A stretch of 64,000 nt of DNA, taken from contig NW_018344336.1 of assembly GCF_002099425.1 (NCBI RefSeq), positions 344,001 through 408,000 on the forward strand, written 5' to 3'. A program made the position numbers and the translations under genes. Positions 47,173 to 58,364 of the stretch are shown here, piece by piece. Numbering within the stretch: the stretch's first letter is position 1; every line of letters begins with the position of its first letter. Origin of the DNA: Phascolarctos cinereus. Its lineage: Eukaryota; Chordata; Mammalia; Diprotodontia; Phascolarctidae. The notes under the pieces were generated by a model. The model searched no databases, had not been told where the DNA came from, and saw only the letters and a program-made list of their open reading frames with translations.

Positions 47173-47916
47173 AGAGGAGAGCAGGGACATGGTCAAGGTC
47201 ACATAGCCAGTAAAGGCCAGGCCTTGAGGCAAGCCTCCATCTCTTCCTCCTCTGAGAGCCAAGCTTCATGGGCTGAGGGTCCCTGGGGAGTCCCTAGAAG
47301 CTGGGGGGCAGATTCCCCAAAGAGCTAAGGGTTCTGGAAGTCTTCAGTTATGACTGTGGGCTTAAGGGAAGGGCAATCTGAGGCCATCCGTACTCAGCTT
47401 TGGGCCAGCCTGGGATACACAACGAGCAGGGTGAGCCTTAGTAACATCCATGTCTTCCCTGAACATTCTGTCCATTTGAGAAGTAATTGGGATGACCCCT
47501 TGGTGCTTCACCCAGAACCCTCCTTGAACATTTTCCTGGGGCTTGGAGGTGATAGCTCAGAAGAGGCGAAAAAGGCCAGAAGCAGGAGAAAAATCCAATT
47601 ATTGGTGAAAATGAGGCCAGAAATATGGGGGAGTAACTTCACCAGGAGTGCTATAAACACTTCCTCAATAGGCCCAAACTGATTGGAGCAAATACTGTAA
47701 TTAATAGAAATCTAAAGGAAAGCACAACACAGAAACATATGGCCTCTGAAACCCACTCCAATCTGACCAATCCCATGTGTTAGCAATGATGGTACAGGGA
47801 GAAGAATGGAAGTTAGGGCATAAACACATATGGAAACAGACATTCTCCTACACTTACACATATACATACACTCATGTGCCCCAATACAATCATTACATAA
47901 AAAAATTTTGTGTGTG

Positions 47917-48054
47917 TTTTTTTTTTTTGCTTAGGCAATCAGGGTTAAATGACTTGCCCAGGGTCACACAGCTAGTAAGCACTAAGTGTCTGAGGCTGGA
48001 TTTGAACTCAGTCCTCCTGACTCCAAGGCCAGAGCTCTATTCACCTAGCTGCCC
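47917..48054 (-). mobile_element. WSINE1-like SINE between M and A of U10
   Basis: A T run at 47,917-47,928 is the reversed poly(A). The rest reads back as GGGCAGCTAGGTGAATAGAG, AGTCAGGAGGACTGAGTTC and TGACCCTGGGCAAGTCATTT. CATAAAAAAATTT and CATAAAGCATTTT flank it as a decayed duplication. Confidence 0.92.
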
Positions 48055-49365
48055 TTCATAAAGCATTTTAATCTATATCAATTAGTCATCCAGGTGAGGA
48101 GATGAAAGGGGGTCTCAAGAGTATCTTCAGAAACATCTGATTGACTTAGGAAGTGGAGAGGTCGGGCAGACAAAGGCAAAACAGGCTGAGAGCATTACCT
48201 CCTAATGAAAAACTCATGGAAAAAGATGGTGGAATATTTGGACCTATCTCCTCATAGATGAGCATTCCTATATTCCCTGTGTATTCTGACACATATCAGT
48301 ATTCACCTCTTCTCTCACTGTCTCTACACATCTGAATATTTATATGTCTTCCTTATGAATTCATATGAATGAATCTTCCTCTATACACATTCAGTACTCA
48401 TATGTCCTGTCTGTGTGTTAATCAATATATATAGTTTCCCCCATATTCTCTCTATAGTCACATATATATGAGTAATAATGTATTTAGTGTATAGTTATAC
48501 TATAGTGTCTCTTGCAACTCATGTATACGAGTATTTCTATATTCTCTCTACATGTTTGCATGTTGGAGCACTCATATTTCTTCTTTATTCATAGCCTGGA
48601 GGATGCACACATTCAAATGAGTCCTTCCTATATGAGTACTCATTCACTCTGTGTTCCTATACTTGTGATTACTCATATTCTCTTCATGTTCATGTGCATG
48701 ACTACTGAATTGCTCTGTTTACCTAGGCAGGAGTCCTCATATATTCTACCACACAGAGAAGCCATAGAACTCTCTCAGGTATGTAGAGAGGATATGGGAA
48801 AATTCTTATTCTTGAATACAGAGAGGGAATGTAAGCCTTCATGTGTATGAATACAGAGAGAGAATATGGGCACTTATCTACATGAATAGAGTGAATGGGT
48901 GAGTCCTCATATGCATAAGATTAGAGAGAATGATTCCTAATGTTTATAAGGAGAGAGAATGTATATATGAGTCATAGAAATGAATTTATAGGAAGAACAT
49001 ATGAGTACTCATATATAGGAATGAAGGGAATGAATGTGAGTATCCCCACGCACACTCACACACATAGGAATGTGTTCTCTGTCTTCATATGAATGAGCTG
49101 TTTCCTATTCTGTCTATATTTATATACATAAGTATGCATTTATACCTACAGGAGAGAGACTGTGGTCATATATATGAGTGCTCACATATGGATATAGACA
49201 CAATATATTTATGAAATACACGAGTTCTTTCTATGTATAGGATTATAGAGAGTCATTCAGTTCTCATAAAGAGGAATAGACAGAGGGAATGGAAGAGTCG
49301 TCCCGCACATGAATATTCAGAGGAAATTTCTGAGCCTTCCCGGATAAGAATACGGAAAACCCAAT

Positions 49366-51030
49366 GGTTTTGAAGAGGGGGGCAGAGGGCTGTCTGGACA
49401 GGCAGCAGGGGTCGGTAGGCATCAGTACTTGCTCCTGGGGTCCTCTCCCTCCCTTCCTCTGCTCCCAGAATGGCCACAATCAGGACACCCCGCTGGGATC
49501 TCAAGATGCTTGTAGCCGCAGTGGGGGAGGGGAAATGAGCCTGAAAAGGTATTTGAGAGAAGGAAAAATGAGCAGGAAAGGCTGTGGGGGAGGGGGGAAG
49601 GAGCCTGAGAAGGAGCATGGGGGAGGGATGCTGGCTGCAGAGAGACACTGAGTGGGATGTGTGGTGAGGGCCAGTGAAGGCAGCATTGGGGGTAGGGAGA
49701 CTCCTACCTGACCAAGGTGGGGGCTGAGGTCAGAGGACATTGGCACTCAGTGGGGGGTCCACCTTCCCCAGGCTAAGCTCCTCTTAGCTGGTGGCTCCCT
49801 GAGGACCCTGAGGGCTGGAAGTGGATATCTGTGAGGCAAGAAAGGCCAGGGAACCAGCCCAAAGCCCCCTTAGGCTTAGGTAACTGAGCATGATTCACAA
49901 GCCTCCACAAAATGTAAACCCTGAGACCCTTGGACCAGAGCAGAAGGTAGAGAAATGGTTCTCAACTGGTCCCTAACACTCCTTGGAATTCCACCCCCTG
50001 GATTCTGAGGGTGGGGGGTTTACTGGGGGATGGAGGGACTCGGGGCACCTCAGTTCAGTAAGAAGGTCTAGAAAGACCTATGGACTTTATTCTGGCCTTC
50101 AAAGTTAGAACAAGAGCAGGAATTCTTTATTGGGAACTGCCTGAAATTTCCCTCCTCTGACAGCCAAGCTTCATGTGCCAAAGATCCGTCTCAGAGAGCA
50201 CCCCCAGAAGCAGACTATCTATTTCACTGAGATTTGGGCAGGTTATTCTTAAAAATAGGGTTTGGGGGAGTCTTCAGTTATAACAATGAAGTTAAGTGAA
50301 GAGCAAATCAAGCTTTCCTAGCTTTGGGCCAGGCTGGGATGCACAGTTAGCAGAAGGAGCCTCAGCCAATTGCCTTCCTTCCCTGAATGGGCTTCTTCCA
50401 TTTGTGAAGTAAAGGGGATGACCCCTCCCCAACTGCTCCACTCAGAGCCCTAATTGAACATTTTCCTGGGGCTTGGAGGTAGAGAGGCCTAGGCAAGGTC
50501 CCTGTTTTCTGCCCTTAGAAAAATTCAAAGGAGGATAAGGAGTGGCCTTTGCAAGGTGAGTGGGGTAGTGGTGGCGAAGAGTTGGGCAGAGGAGGGAAGC
50601 CTTTGTGACAGGGGGATCAGGAATCATTTGGTGGAGGTGGTCTTCATCAGAGTTGGGCTTTCAAGGATGGAAAAGAAGGTGGAAATTGTTGACAGAACAG
50701 AGATGGGAATTGTGGGCAGAACAAAGGGATCAGACTGGGTTGCATAAGGGGGATGTGAGAGTCAGGATGGGGAAAGGATCTCAAACCACTCCTTGACCAG
50801 AGCTCATGTGCTTTTTTCCTTTCCTACTTCGGGCGGGTATGCAGTATTCTGCCACCCAGAAGGAGAAGGATTCCTCCCTCACCTGTGGAAATCAGCTTCA
50901 GATATATCACAAAGATCATCTCCCTGCTGCAAACTGTCTGAAGAAGAAAACGCAGCCAAAAGCCAAATGAAATTGTCTGTAAAAATGATGCCACAAATAT
51001 AGGAGAGCACTGTCACCACAATCTTAGATT
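49366..51030 (+). repeat. Partial macrosatellite unit U11 (G and diverged M), right end of array
   Basis: Module G is about 49,366-50,045 and module M about 50,050-51,025. M here is more diverged than in the other copies and has lost a block near 50,130. The unit stops without a CA stretch or A module, where a CORE-SINE and older repeats begin. This is the right edge of the array. Confidence 0.82.
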
Positions 51031-51032
51031 GG

Positions 51033-51205
51033 TTTGCTATTTCCTTCTCCAGCTCATTTTTACAGATGAGGAAATGGAAGCAAACAGGGTTAAGTGACTT
51101 GCCCAGGGTCACATAGCTAGTAAGTGTCTGAGGTGGGATTTGAACTCAGGTCTTCCTGACTCTAGGCCCAGCACTCTATCTACTGCACCTCCTAGCTGCC
51201 CTTTC
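51033..51205 (-). mobile_element. CORE/MIR-type SINE
   Basis: GCTATTTCCTTCTCCAGCTC, ACAGATGAGGAAATGGAAGC, ACTTGCCCAGGGTCACATAG, TTTGAACTCAGGTCTTCC and CACCTCCTAGCTGCCC, in minus orientation. Confidence 0.88.
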
Positions 51206-51932
51206 ATTCTTTCTTACAATGATGGAAAAAGAGAGGGGAAAAAAACAACAAAACCAGCACTTTGACTATTTGTGACAGCAAATGAAATGTTCTGCACCTA
51301 AAGTTCTTTACCTCTATGATGGAGGGGGTCTTGCTAAGCTCTGGGGTTACAAATGGAAAAGCACCCAGTCCCTGCTTCTCTCAATCTACTGCCGTTCTAA
51401 TAGTGGGAGTTGACACATAAAGAAGGCTTCAGGTACAAGTCAGAAAGTCTTCGTGGTCCATAGGATACAGCACCAATGAGGATGGTGATGCATTTTCTTG
51501 AGTCAGTCAACAAGCATTTACTAAGTACCTTCTATGTACTGTGCTCTGTGCCAAATACTAGGGTAAAAAGAAAGGGTGGGGCAGGGAAAAGTCTCTTCTT
51601 TCAAGAAGCCAAGTCTAATTAAGGGAGGGACAACATGCAAACAACTATGTACAAATCTTCCAAATATTTAAGACATTTAGAGCATAAATGAGAGAGAAGA
51701 AAGGGATTAAGGTAAAGGAGGACAGTAAAAGACTTCTTTCAGAAGGTGGGAATTGGATTGAGACATGAAGGAAGCCAAGGAAGCCAGGAAACAGGTATGA
51801 GGATTGAAAGTGTTCTAGCTATGGGGGACACGAAGTGAAAATGCTGGGAGTCCGAAGATGTAGTGTCTTACGGGATGAAGAGCAAGGAAGCCAGTGTCAG
51901 GGGACTACAGCAGAGTACTACGGTATAGGTCA

Positions 51933-52345
51933 CAGGGGATGGGGAACCTTTGGCCTCAAGGCCACATGTGGTCCTCTAGGTCCTCAAGTGGGGCCCTCTG
52001 ACTGAATCCAAACTTCACAGAACAAATCCCCTCTAGGTCCCCAAGTGCAGCCCTCTGAATCCAGACTTCACAGAACAAATCCCCTCTAGGTCCCCAAGTG
52101 CAGCCCTCTGAATCCAGACTTCACAGAACAAATCCCCTCTAGGTCCTCAAGTGCAGCCCTTTGACTGAATCCAGACTTCACAGAACAAATCCCCTCTAGG
52201 TCCTCAAGTGCAGCCCTTTGACTGAATCCAAACTTCACAGAACAAATCCCCTTAATAAAAGGACTTGGACTCAGTTGAAAGGCCGCATGTACCCAAGGAC
52301 CTAGAAGGCTACATGTAGTCTCATAGCAGTAGGTTCTCCCCTTTC
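51933..52345 (+). mobile_element. hAT-type MITE with internal tandem expansion
   Basis: Starts CAGGGGATGGGGAACCTTTG, the usual hAT terminal repeat, and ends with a decayed complement (AGGTTCTCCCC). It is the same family as the 157-bp element at 63,654-63,810 but about 410 bp long, because the segment from GTCC(T/C)CAAGTG to ATCCCCT is present five times at 51,980-52,256, in units of 53-57 bp. Confidence 0.8.
51980..52256 (+). repeat. Five-copy 53-57 bp tandem repeat inside the MITE
   Basis: Each unit carries CAAGTG, CAGCCCT or GGGCCCT, GAATCCA and CTTCACAGAACAAATCCCCT. Units 2 and 3 are identical, share a 4-bp deletion, and are 53 bp; units 1, 4 and 5 are 57 bp. Confidence 0.92.
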
Positions 52346-53289
52346 AGCCCCCAAAGTCTGGAACAGTAGATGAGCATTGGTTACAAAAGGCTTTAAAAGC
52401 CAAATGGAAGATTTGATATTTGATCTTGGAGGCAATAGGGAGCCAATGGCATTTATTGAATGAGGTAGAGGTCGGGGTGACATGGTAAGAGCTGCCCTTT
52501 AGGAAGATCACTCTGATGGCTGAGTGGAAGAGAGGCAGGGGTAAGGAGAAAGGGGAGGCGGGGAAACCAGCTAGCTACTGCAGTGGTTGGGGCATGGGGC
52601 ATGAGGCATGAGGTATGATGCAGCCCCAAGCTGGTTGTTGTATCAGAGGGGAGATATGGGGAGGAGGAGGTTGAGAGAGAATGAGGGGTCAAGGCTGACA
52701 CCTATGTTGGAAGTGTGGGTGACTGACAGGATGGTGGCACCCTCCACAGTAACAGGAAATGTCAGAAGAGGGGAGCGTTAAAGGGGTGGAGGAAGAAGAT
52801 GAGTTCATTGTTTGGGACTTGTTAAGTTTAAGGTATCTAAGGGACATCCTCTTGGAGATGTCCAATAGGCAGCTGCAGATTCAAGACTGGAGGTCGAGGG
52901 AGAGGTTAGTGCTGGAGAAATAGATCTGAGATTCATCTGCATTGAGATGATCACGAAAATCATGGGAGCTGACATTTCCACTAACCAAACCATATCCATG
53001 TCTAATGTGGAGCCATTTGACAAAGACAAAGGCTTTATTGGTGGGAAGTTTGCTGTGTCTTTAGGCCGAAGAGAATGCAGGGGGCTTTCACACATACTGA
53101 GGTACTTGTTCGATAGGTTCAGGGGCTGGTGGTTTTCAGGACTCTCCTGGGACTCTTGGGCTTCCCTGCTTCCAGTTGGTAGTTGGTGGTGGTGGTGGCA
53201 GCCAGGGATGACAAGCCCCTTCTCCACAGGATGGGGACCTCTTCTTAATGACTGCAGGGTTCAGGATAGATGCAGGGTCAATGGTATGG

Positions 53290-54093
53290 TGTTAGAAACA
53301 CGCTGGGGGGCAGCTAGGTGGTGCAGTGGCCCTGAAGTCAGGAGGACCTGAGTTCAAATCCAACCTCAGACCAAACACTTGACACTAGCTTTGTGACCCT
53401 GGGCAAGTCACTTAACCCCAATTGCCTAAAAAAAAAAGAAGAGAAAGAAACACGCTTGACAAATGATGAATGTCAAAGCAGCAAAATTTATTACAGTAAA
53501 ATCTTAAGGAAGTTACAAAAACTTTCTGGCCAGAAGCGGCCTGCACTCTCCTTCAGGGAGGAGTGAGCACTGAGTACAGAAGTGAGAGAAACTTTATACT
53601 ATTAATTTGGGGCTCGAGCCCCCTCATCAGAGAGCTGGTTGGCCAACTCTCTTCCAGGTTACAATCTTCCCTTTATACCCCCATCCATGTTGCTCCTTAA
53701 TGTGTTTAAACATGTTACCAATCCCTGGTCATGTGTCCCATGATCCCTTAATGAGGCTCTAATTTTATGTGAGGGTGTGTCAGTTAATATTATATTGGCT
53801 AAATAAGCATGTGCAGTAGCAATTTTGAGCTGGCTGGTCATTGACCTCAACCGGTTTGAGCTGGATTGGCCCTTATACTAAACCTGCATTTTTCTTGAAA
53901 CTACCAGCTTACTTCTTATTGGCTAAGCCCACCTGCAGTGCAACTGTTGCTTTTTACTTTGAAATGACTTGGTTGTTAAGTTACTCCCGGCACTGTTCTA
54001 TCTTTATGGAAACTTATCCCTTGCCTGACTGTCACAGTTATTCCCAGCACTATTCTATCTTTGTGGAAATTTAACCCTTACCTGACTCTCACA
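53290..54093 (-). mobile_element. Solo LTR (fossil) carrying a SINE insertion
   Basis: Read on the minus strand it starts TGTGAGAGTC and ends TTTCTAACA, so both TG and CA ends are present. Without the SINE it is about 650 bp. At its 5' (U3) side a 57-bp segment is directly duplicated (53,980-54,036 and 54,037-54,093). It lies in copy 2 of the old interspersed repeat, whose sequence continues on both sides. No internal retroviral region remains; it looks whole as an LTR. It is younger than the repeat it entered and older than the SINE. Confidence 0.7.
53305..53445 (+). mobile_element. WSINE1-like SINE inside the solo LTR
   Basis: Reads GGGGGGCAGCTAGGTGGTGC, then directly CCCTGAAGTCAGGAGGACC; about 15 bp normally between is missing. 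A perfect 11-bp target-site duplication AGAAACACGCT lies at 53,294-53,304 and 53,446-53,456. Confidence 0.95.
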
Positions 54094-54414
54094 GGGAAAT
54101 ACTTCTACTTCTGGGCCATGAGGGTGCAGACTTTGTCCACCTGGTTCTGAGGGGAAGTATTGGATAGATAATTGTAGACATATAGATACAGATATCAACA
54201 GGTCAACAGTGCATTAAGATATAACAATGAGGCAAGGTTTGGATATGATTTTCACCATATTCTTTTACCCTTGATCTTTGTGTGAAACTTTATACTTCTA
54301 AGCCTGCTGAACAAGGTTACACTATTTCCTCTGAAGTTGTATAGGCCTTAATATGAATTTTGGAGCTAATTTGAAAGGTAACAAGAAAGTTTATGGTGAA
54401 TTTAATAACAACTT

Positions 54415-54650
54415 TGTTGCTTTTCAGTCATGTCTGATTGTCCATGACCCCATTTGGGGTTTTCTTGGCAGAGATACTGGAGTAGTTTGCCATTTCCTTC
54501 TCCAGCTCATTTTGCAGATGAGGAAACTGAGGCAAACAGAGTAAAAGGCCTTGCCCAGAGTCATATGACTAATAAGTGTCTAAGGCCACATTTGAATTCC
54601 TGACTTCAGGCCCCAGGACTCTATCCACTTTGCCACCTAGCTGTTCTTAA
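54415..54650 (-). mobile_element. CORE/MIR-type SINE, long form
   Basis: GTCATGTCTGATTGTCCATG, CATTTGGGGTTTTCTTGGC, GCCATTTCCTTCTCCAGCTC, GCAGATGAGGAAACTGAGGC and GCCACCTAGCTG occur in minus order, the full length of the marsupial CORE-SINE. Confidence 0.88.
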
Positions 54651-54652
54651 TA

Positions 54653-54900
54653 ACAACTTATAGCTGCCATTTCTATAGTTCTTTAAAATTTGCAAAGCGC
54701 TTTATAAATATGACCTCCTCTGATCTTCACAGCGACCCTGGGAGGTAGGTGCTAGCATTTTTCAATTTTACAGTTGAGTAAACTGAGGAAAACAGAAGTT
54801 AAGTGACTTGCTCAGGTTCACCTAGCTAGTATGCAAGTATCTGAGGTCAGATTTAAACTCAGGTCTTCCTGACTCTAGGTCTCATGCTCTATCTACCTAC
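54653..54900 (-). mobile_element. CORE/MIR-type SINE
   Basis: AATTTGCAAAGCGCTTTATA (tail), ATTTTACAGTTGAGTAAACT, TTAAGTGACTTGCTCAGG, TTTAAACTCAGGTCTTCC. It is diverged and abuts the previous SINE. Confidence 0.82.
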
Positions 54901-54909
54901 CTGTATTTT

Positions 54910-55080
54910 AGCGGGGCAGCGTACTCTAATAGTAAGAACAAATCTCTGCTACTTACTAGGCATCAGACCTGCTGAACACGTAACTTTGACCCTCAGTTTC
55001 CTCATCTCTAAAACAGGGATGATATTTGCCCTATTATTTCACATGCTTATGACAGAAGCGCTTTATAAACCTTCCAGAGT
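54910..55080 (+). mobile_element. MIR-type SINE fragment
   Basis: CTCAGTTTCCTCATCTCTAA, ACAGGGATGATATTTGCCCT and GCGCTTTATAAACC match the 3' half of MIR. Confidence 0.65.
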
Positions 55081-55090
55081 CAAAGAAAAA

Positions 55091-55262
55091 GGGGCAGCTA
55101 GGTGGTGCAGTGGATAGAGCTCTCTGGCTTAGGAGTCAGGAGGACCTGAGTTCAAATCTAACCTCAGACACTTGACACTTACTAGCTGTGTGACCCCAGG
55201 CAAGTCACTTAACCCTGATTGCCTCACCAAAAAGCCAAAAACAAAAAAAAAGTAAAAGAAAA
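55091..55262 (+). mobile_element. WSINE1-like SINE
   Basis: GGGGCAGCTAGGTGGTGCAG, AGTCAGGAGGACCTGAGTTC, CTAGCTGTGTGACCCCAGGC and a long A-rich tail. It is the best-preserved copy in the window. Confidence 0.95.
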
Positions 55263-55440
55263 AAGCTATTTCTCCCCTAGAAGCAGCTAGCTTTTCCCAG
55301 CTTCAGTTTTTTCATCTGTAAAATGGGAATAATAAAAGCACCTACCTTCCAGTGTTGCTAGGAAGATGGAATGAGATATGGTTTGTAAAGTGCTTTATAA
55401 ACCTTAAAGCACTCTATAAATGCTAGGTATTACTACTTTT
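55263..55440 (+). mobile_element. MIR-type SINE 3' half
   Basis: CTTCAGTTTTTTCATCTGTA, AAATGGGAATAATAAAAGCA, GTTGCTAGGAAGATGGAATG and TGTAAAGTGCTTTATAAACC. The adjoining SINE probably inserted into this element. Confidence 0.78.
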
Positions 55441-56420
55441 TTTTTTTAACACAAATAAGTCTACAGTGAGAATTATGATCATCCCTTCTGTGGGTACATG
55501 TGCTTTGGGAAGTACTTTCAGATCCGTCACCTCCTTGAGCCTCACAACAGTCATGAGAAGTGGACAGAGTTGACACAATCATTGCTATCTTACAATAAGG
55601 AAAATGAGGTTCAGAGAGGAAGGGCACTACCCAAGCCTTCCTCAGCTAACAAGCATCAGAGCTGGTCTTTGAACCCCTGTCTTCTGAGTTCTTGGGCCTG
55701 CATTTTCCCACTCTATTACGCTGGAGAACATATTGGGAATATTTCAAAGTTTTGACAGACTTGGACAACAACATAGGAAGCCACATGAAGAAACTACTAC
55801 CACAATACACACAGTCACAGACACAGAAACACACGTTTACCACCAAAAAAAAGTATAAAGTTTTTTATTTTAAACGAAGAAGAAAGTATAACAACCAAAG
55901 ACAATACAATCGTGGGAGGAGACCCGGGCCCTCTTTAACAGTCCCAAACACCTGGTAGCCTGCCAACCCTACTGTGTCATGTGCATTTATGAAGCCATTT
56001 GACAAGCCCAAGATAAGACAGAGGGGGGATTTTAAACCCAGTTGTTGGGGAGGAAATCATCTTTTGGCCAGTATTTTAGAACAAAAAGATTAATAGGATA
56101 TCAAAATAGCCTGAGCAGTGTTTACAAACTTCAACTGCTGAGATACTAACAGTGGGAGAGATTCCCATAGATACCAAATGCTTGTCTAAAATAAACTCTG
56201 CTCCTGCTTTGCACTGTTGTTTGGCATTTTCCAGGTGAAAAACCAGGTCCAGAGAGGATAGGGACTTCCCAAAGTCAGATAGGTAGTAAAAGTGTGACCT
56301 GGCCTTCAGTGTCATGTCCATTGACCCCAAGGCCACTCTCCCTTCCCCTGGGCTATGATGAGAACTCTAGATAGAGAGGTGCAGGGCTGGATGTAAAAAT
56401 AGGTCTCCTGTTCCTTACTG
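55441..56420. other. Intergenic, no recognised gene; two MIR-like remnants
   Basis: MIR-like remnants lie at about 55,525-55,690 (CTCACAACAGTCATGAGAAG and AATGAGGTTCAGAGAGGAAG, + strand) and at about 56,225-56,310. The remainder has no feature I can support. Confidence 0.45.
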
Positions 56421-57360
56421 TCATTCTGTAAGTGAGCATTACTGAAATGCTTACTATTTTCCAGGAAGAGTGCTAGACACTGCAAGTACCATGGTGAAAA
56501 GGTAACCATCCTGCCCTCAAGTCCTTTCAATTCTACTTAAGAGATACATGTTCCTGGATACCTAAGTGCAAGAGACATACAATACACAAAGTGACTTTGG
56601 AGATGATATGGGGGTGGGGCAGCACTGACATGTGGGGGGATTCTTGAAGAAGTTGGCCCACCAACCGAGCTTTAAAGGGATTTAGGGGTTGCAAGAGGTG
56701 ACAGCTCATCCAGAGGCACAGAGATGGGAAATAGAACGTCCAAGATAGGGAGCAGGCCAGCATCCAGTGTGTGCAGGGGAGGGTAGTGGGGGCCGGGGGA
56801 GGCATCCTGGAAAGGAAAGCTGGATCAAGAATATGAAGGGCTCTAAAAAAAAAAGAAAACCATTTATATTTTATCTTGGAAGCAAGTGTGGCCAATGAAG
56901 CTTCTTAGGCAGCAGAGAGACAGGGTCAGAGCTGTGCTTTAGGAATGAATACCATCCTGGAAGCTGTGTGAAGATGGCTTGATGAGGGCAGAGAATGGCT
57001 GCAGGAAGACCCCCCACCCCACCCCCATCAGTAGGTCCTGGCTATTGGCCTTGGGCCTATACTGGGGTGGTCATGGAGAGAAGGGGATGTGGGGGAGAGC
57101 TGTGGAGGAATCTGTGGAGGATGCTGTAGATCAAGAAAAGTGGGTGATCTGGGGGGTGGGTTTAAGCCTGAGAGGTCCAGAATAGCTCCAAGGTTGTGAA
57201 CCTTGATGACTGGAAAGGGGTGGTGCCCCCAACAGAGATAGAGAAATGAGGCAGGGGTAGGTTGAGGGGAAAGGTAAGGAGGGAGTCTGAGAGGCCAATG
57301 GGACATTCCATAAGAGATGCCAAGCAGCCATTTGGAGAGACACATCCAGAGAGACATACC
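56420..57360 (+). repeat. Old interspersed repeat, copy 3 (most diverged)
   Basis: The same order of landmarks as copies 1 and 2: CTTACTATTTTCCAGGAAGA, then a TATTTTATCTTGGAAGCAAG stretch, CTGTGCTTTAGGAATGAATA, GATGACTGGAAAGGGGTGG and a GGACATTCCATAAGAGATGC stretch. It extends to just upstream of the GA microsatellite and CpG-rich leader of the SMC6-like gene. Confidence 0.5.
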
Positions 57361-57366
57361 CAGAGT

Positions 57367-57391
57367 GAGAGAGAGAGAGAGAGAGAGAGGG
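57367..57391. repeat. (GA)n microsatellite
   Basis: About 12 GA units directly upstream of the GC-rich leader region of the SMC6-like locus. Confidence 0.9.
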
Positions 57392-57784
57392 CTGCAAGAG
57401 CTTAGCAGAGTGAGGAGGGTCTGGAGGTGGAGGAGATCTGGGAGTTTTCTGGCCAGGGATGACCAGGGAACCCTTGGGAGCTTTGTGACAAGGGGGAGGG
57501 AGAGGCACGGACTGAGAGAGCAGCTGGGCCCCAAGGGACAGACAGACTGACAGAGAGCCACCAAATGCACCACGGCCCACTGGAAACCTTCTTTTGGCCC
57601 TCCCAAAGCCACACCCTGGGGGGCCTGGGCAGGTAAAAGGTGGTGGTGGGGGCAGATCGAAGGAGAGAGGCCGCCGCCCAGGCGCCCTTCAGAGCTCCAT
57701 CACCCCTCCCCTTTTTTTTCTTTGTCTTGGTCGGTTGGTCTTTCTCTCCCCCTTCTTCCCCCTTTCTTTTCTCCCTCATCCTGG

Positions 57785-58190
57785 TTCTGCACAGGCGCAG
57801 AAGGAGTGCGGCTGCGGATCTACTGCGGCAAACCGAGGGCGGTTTCACTGCGAAAAGGTTTCTGCGCAGGCGCACACCAGCGCTCAGACCCCGCCTTGGC
57901 CCAGGATCTGCTCAGGCGCAGAAAGAGCTTGGCTGCGGATCTGTTGCGGCAGATTGAGGGTAGGGTCGGGCGGCGAAGTATCTACGCAGGCTCACACCAA
58001 CCCTCCCTCCCAATCCATTTCTCCCTAGTTCCACGCAGGCGCAGAAGGAACGCTACTGCGGCAGACCGAGGGCGAGGTTGTGGCGAAGCAGCTGTTGCGC
58101 AGGCGCAGTCCAGCAATCCAACCCCTCTCCCCCTTCTCCCCAGGCGCCGCGCAGGCGCAGGAGGAGGTTTGTGGTGGAGTTGCTGTCAGA
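57785..58190 (+). promoter_or_regulatory. Tandem NRF1-type promoter array
   Basis: Seven GCGCAGGCGC-like boxes lie at about 57,790, 57,862, 57,912, 57,983, 58,033, 58,096 and 58,147. They belong to about 3.3 copies of a repeat of about 115-125 bp, each unit carrying two boxes 50-73 bp apart and a CTGCGGATCTACTGCGGCA-like stretch. The box resembles the NRF1 half-site palindrome (TGCGCATGCGC). The region is CpG-rich and lies 0.8-1.2 kb before the ATG of the SMC6-like gene, so it is its most likely promoter. Transcription start is not known. Confidence 0.55.
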
Positions 58191-58364
58191 GATTGGGGGC
58201 TGGTCTTGCTGCTGGTGGTCTTGGGCTGAGTGGTGAGGGGTACCCAGCCGCGGGAGCGGGTGTGGGAGACAGAGCCCCAGATTCGTGTGGTCGTTAAAGG
58301 GAGGGGGTCTGCGTGGCGGCAAGTGGGGGGGTGGGGGGCGAAGCCCTCGGGAATCTGACCATTG

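Larger units (their letters stand above)
45966..49365 (+). repeat. Tandem macrosatellite unit U10
   Basis: Module G is about 45,966-46,725 (X-box subtype with complete cassette). Module M is about 46,730-47,810 and is shortened at about 47,553-47,570 with the same junction as U3; a SINE is inserted at 47,026-47,172. Little CA remains (47,825-47,870). A second SINE on the minus strand (47,917-48,054) lies at the M/A boundary. Module A is about 48,060-49,350, its last part being the subtype shared with U8. Confidence 0.85.
51500..53289 (+). repeat. Old interspersed repeat, copy 2 (continues at 54,094-54,160)
   Basis: From TCAACAAGCATTTACTAAGT through CAACATGCAAACAACTATG and GAGACATGAAGGAAGCCAAG to GGGAGCCAATGGCATTTATT and GGAGATGTCCAATAGGCAG, this is the same long element as at 27,255-28,440 and extends it to the left. 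A hAT MITE (51,933-52,345) and a solo LTR (53,290-54,093) have inserted into it. The 134-codon + frame at 52,947-53,351 is part of the repeat and is not matched by a frame in the other copy. Confidence 0.6.

Noticed and set aside
52947-53351. 134-codon plus frame right of the array
   Set aside because: It lies wholly in the old interspersed repeat and runs into the LTR and SINE; the homologous stretch at 27.85-28.16 kb has a different frame.
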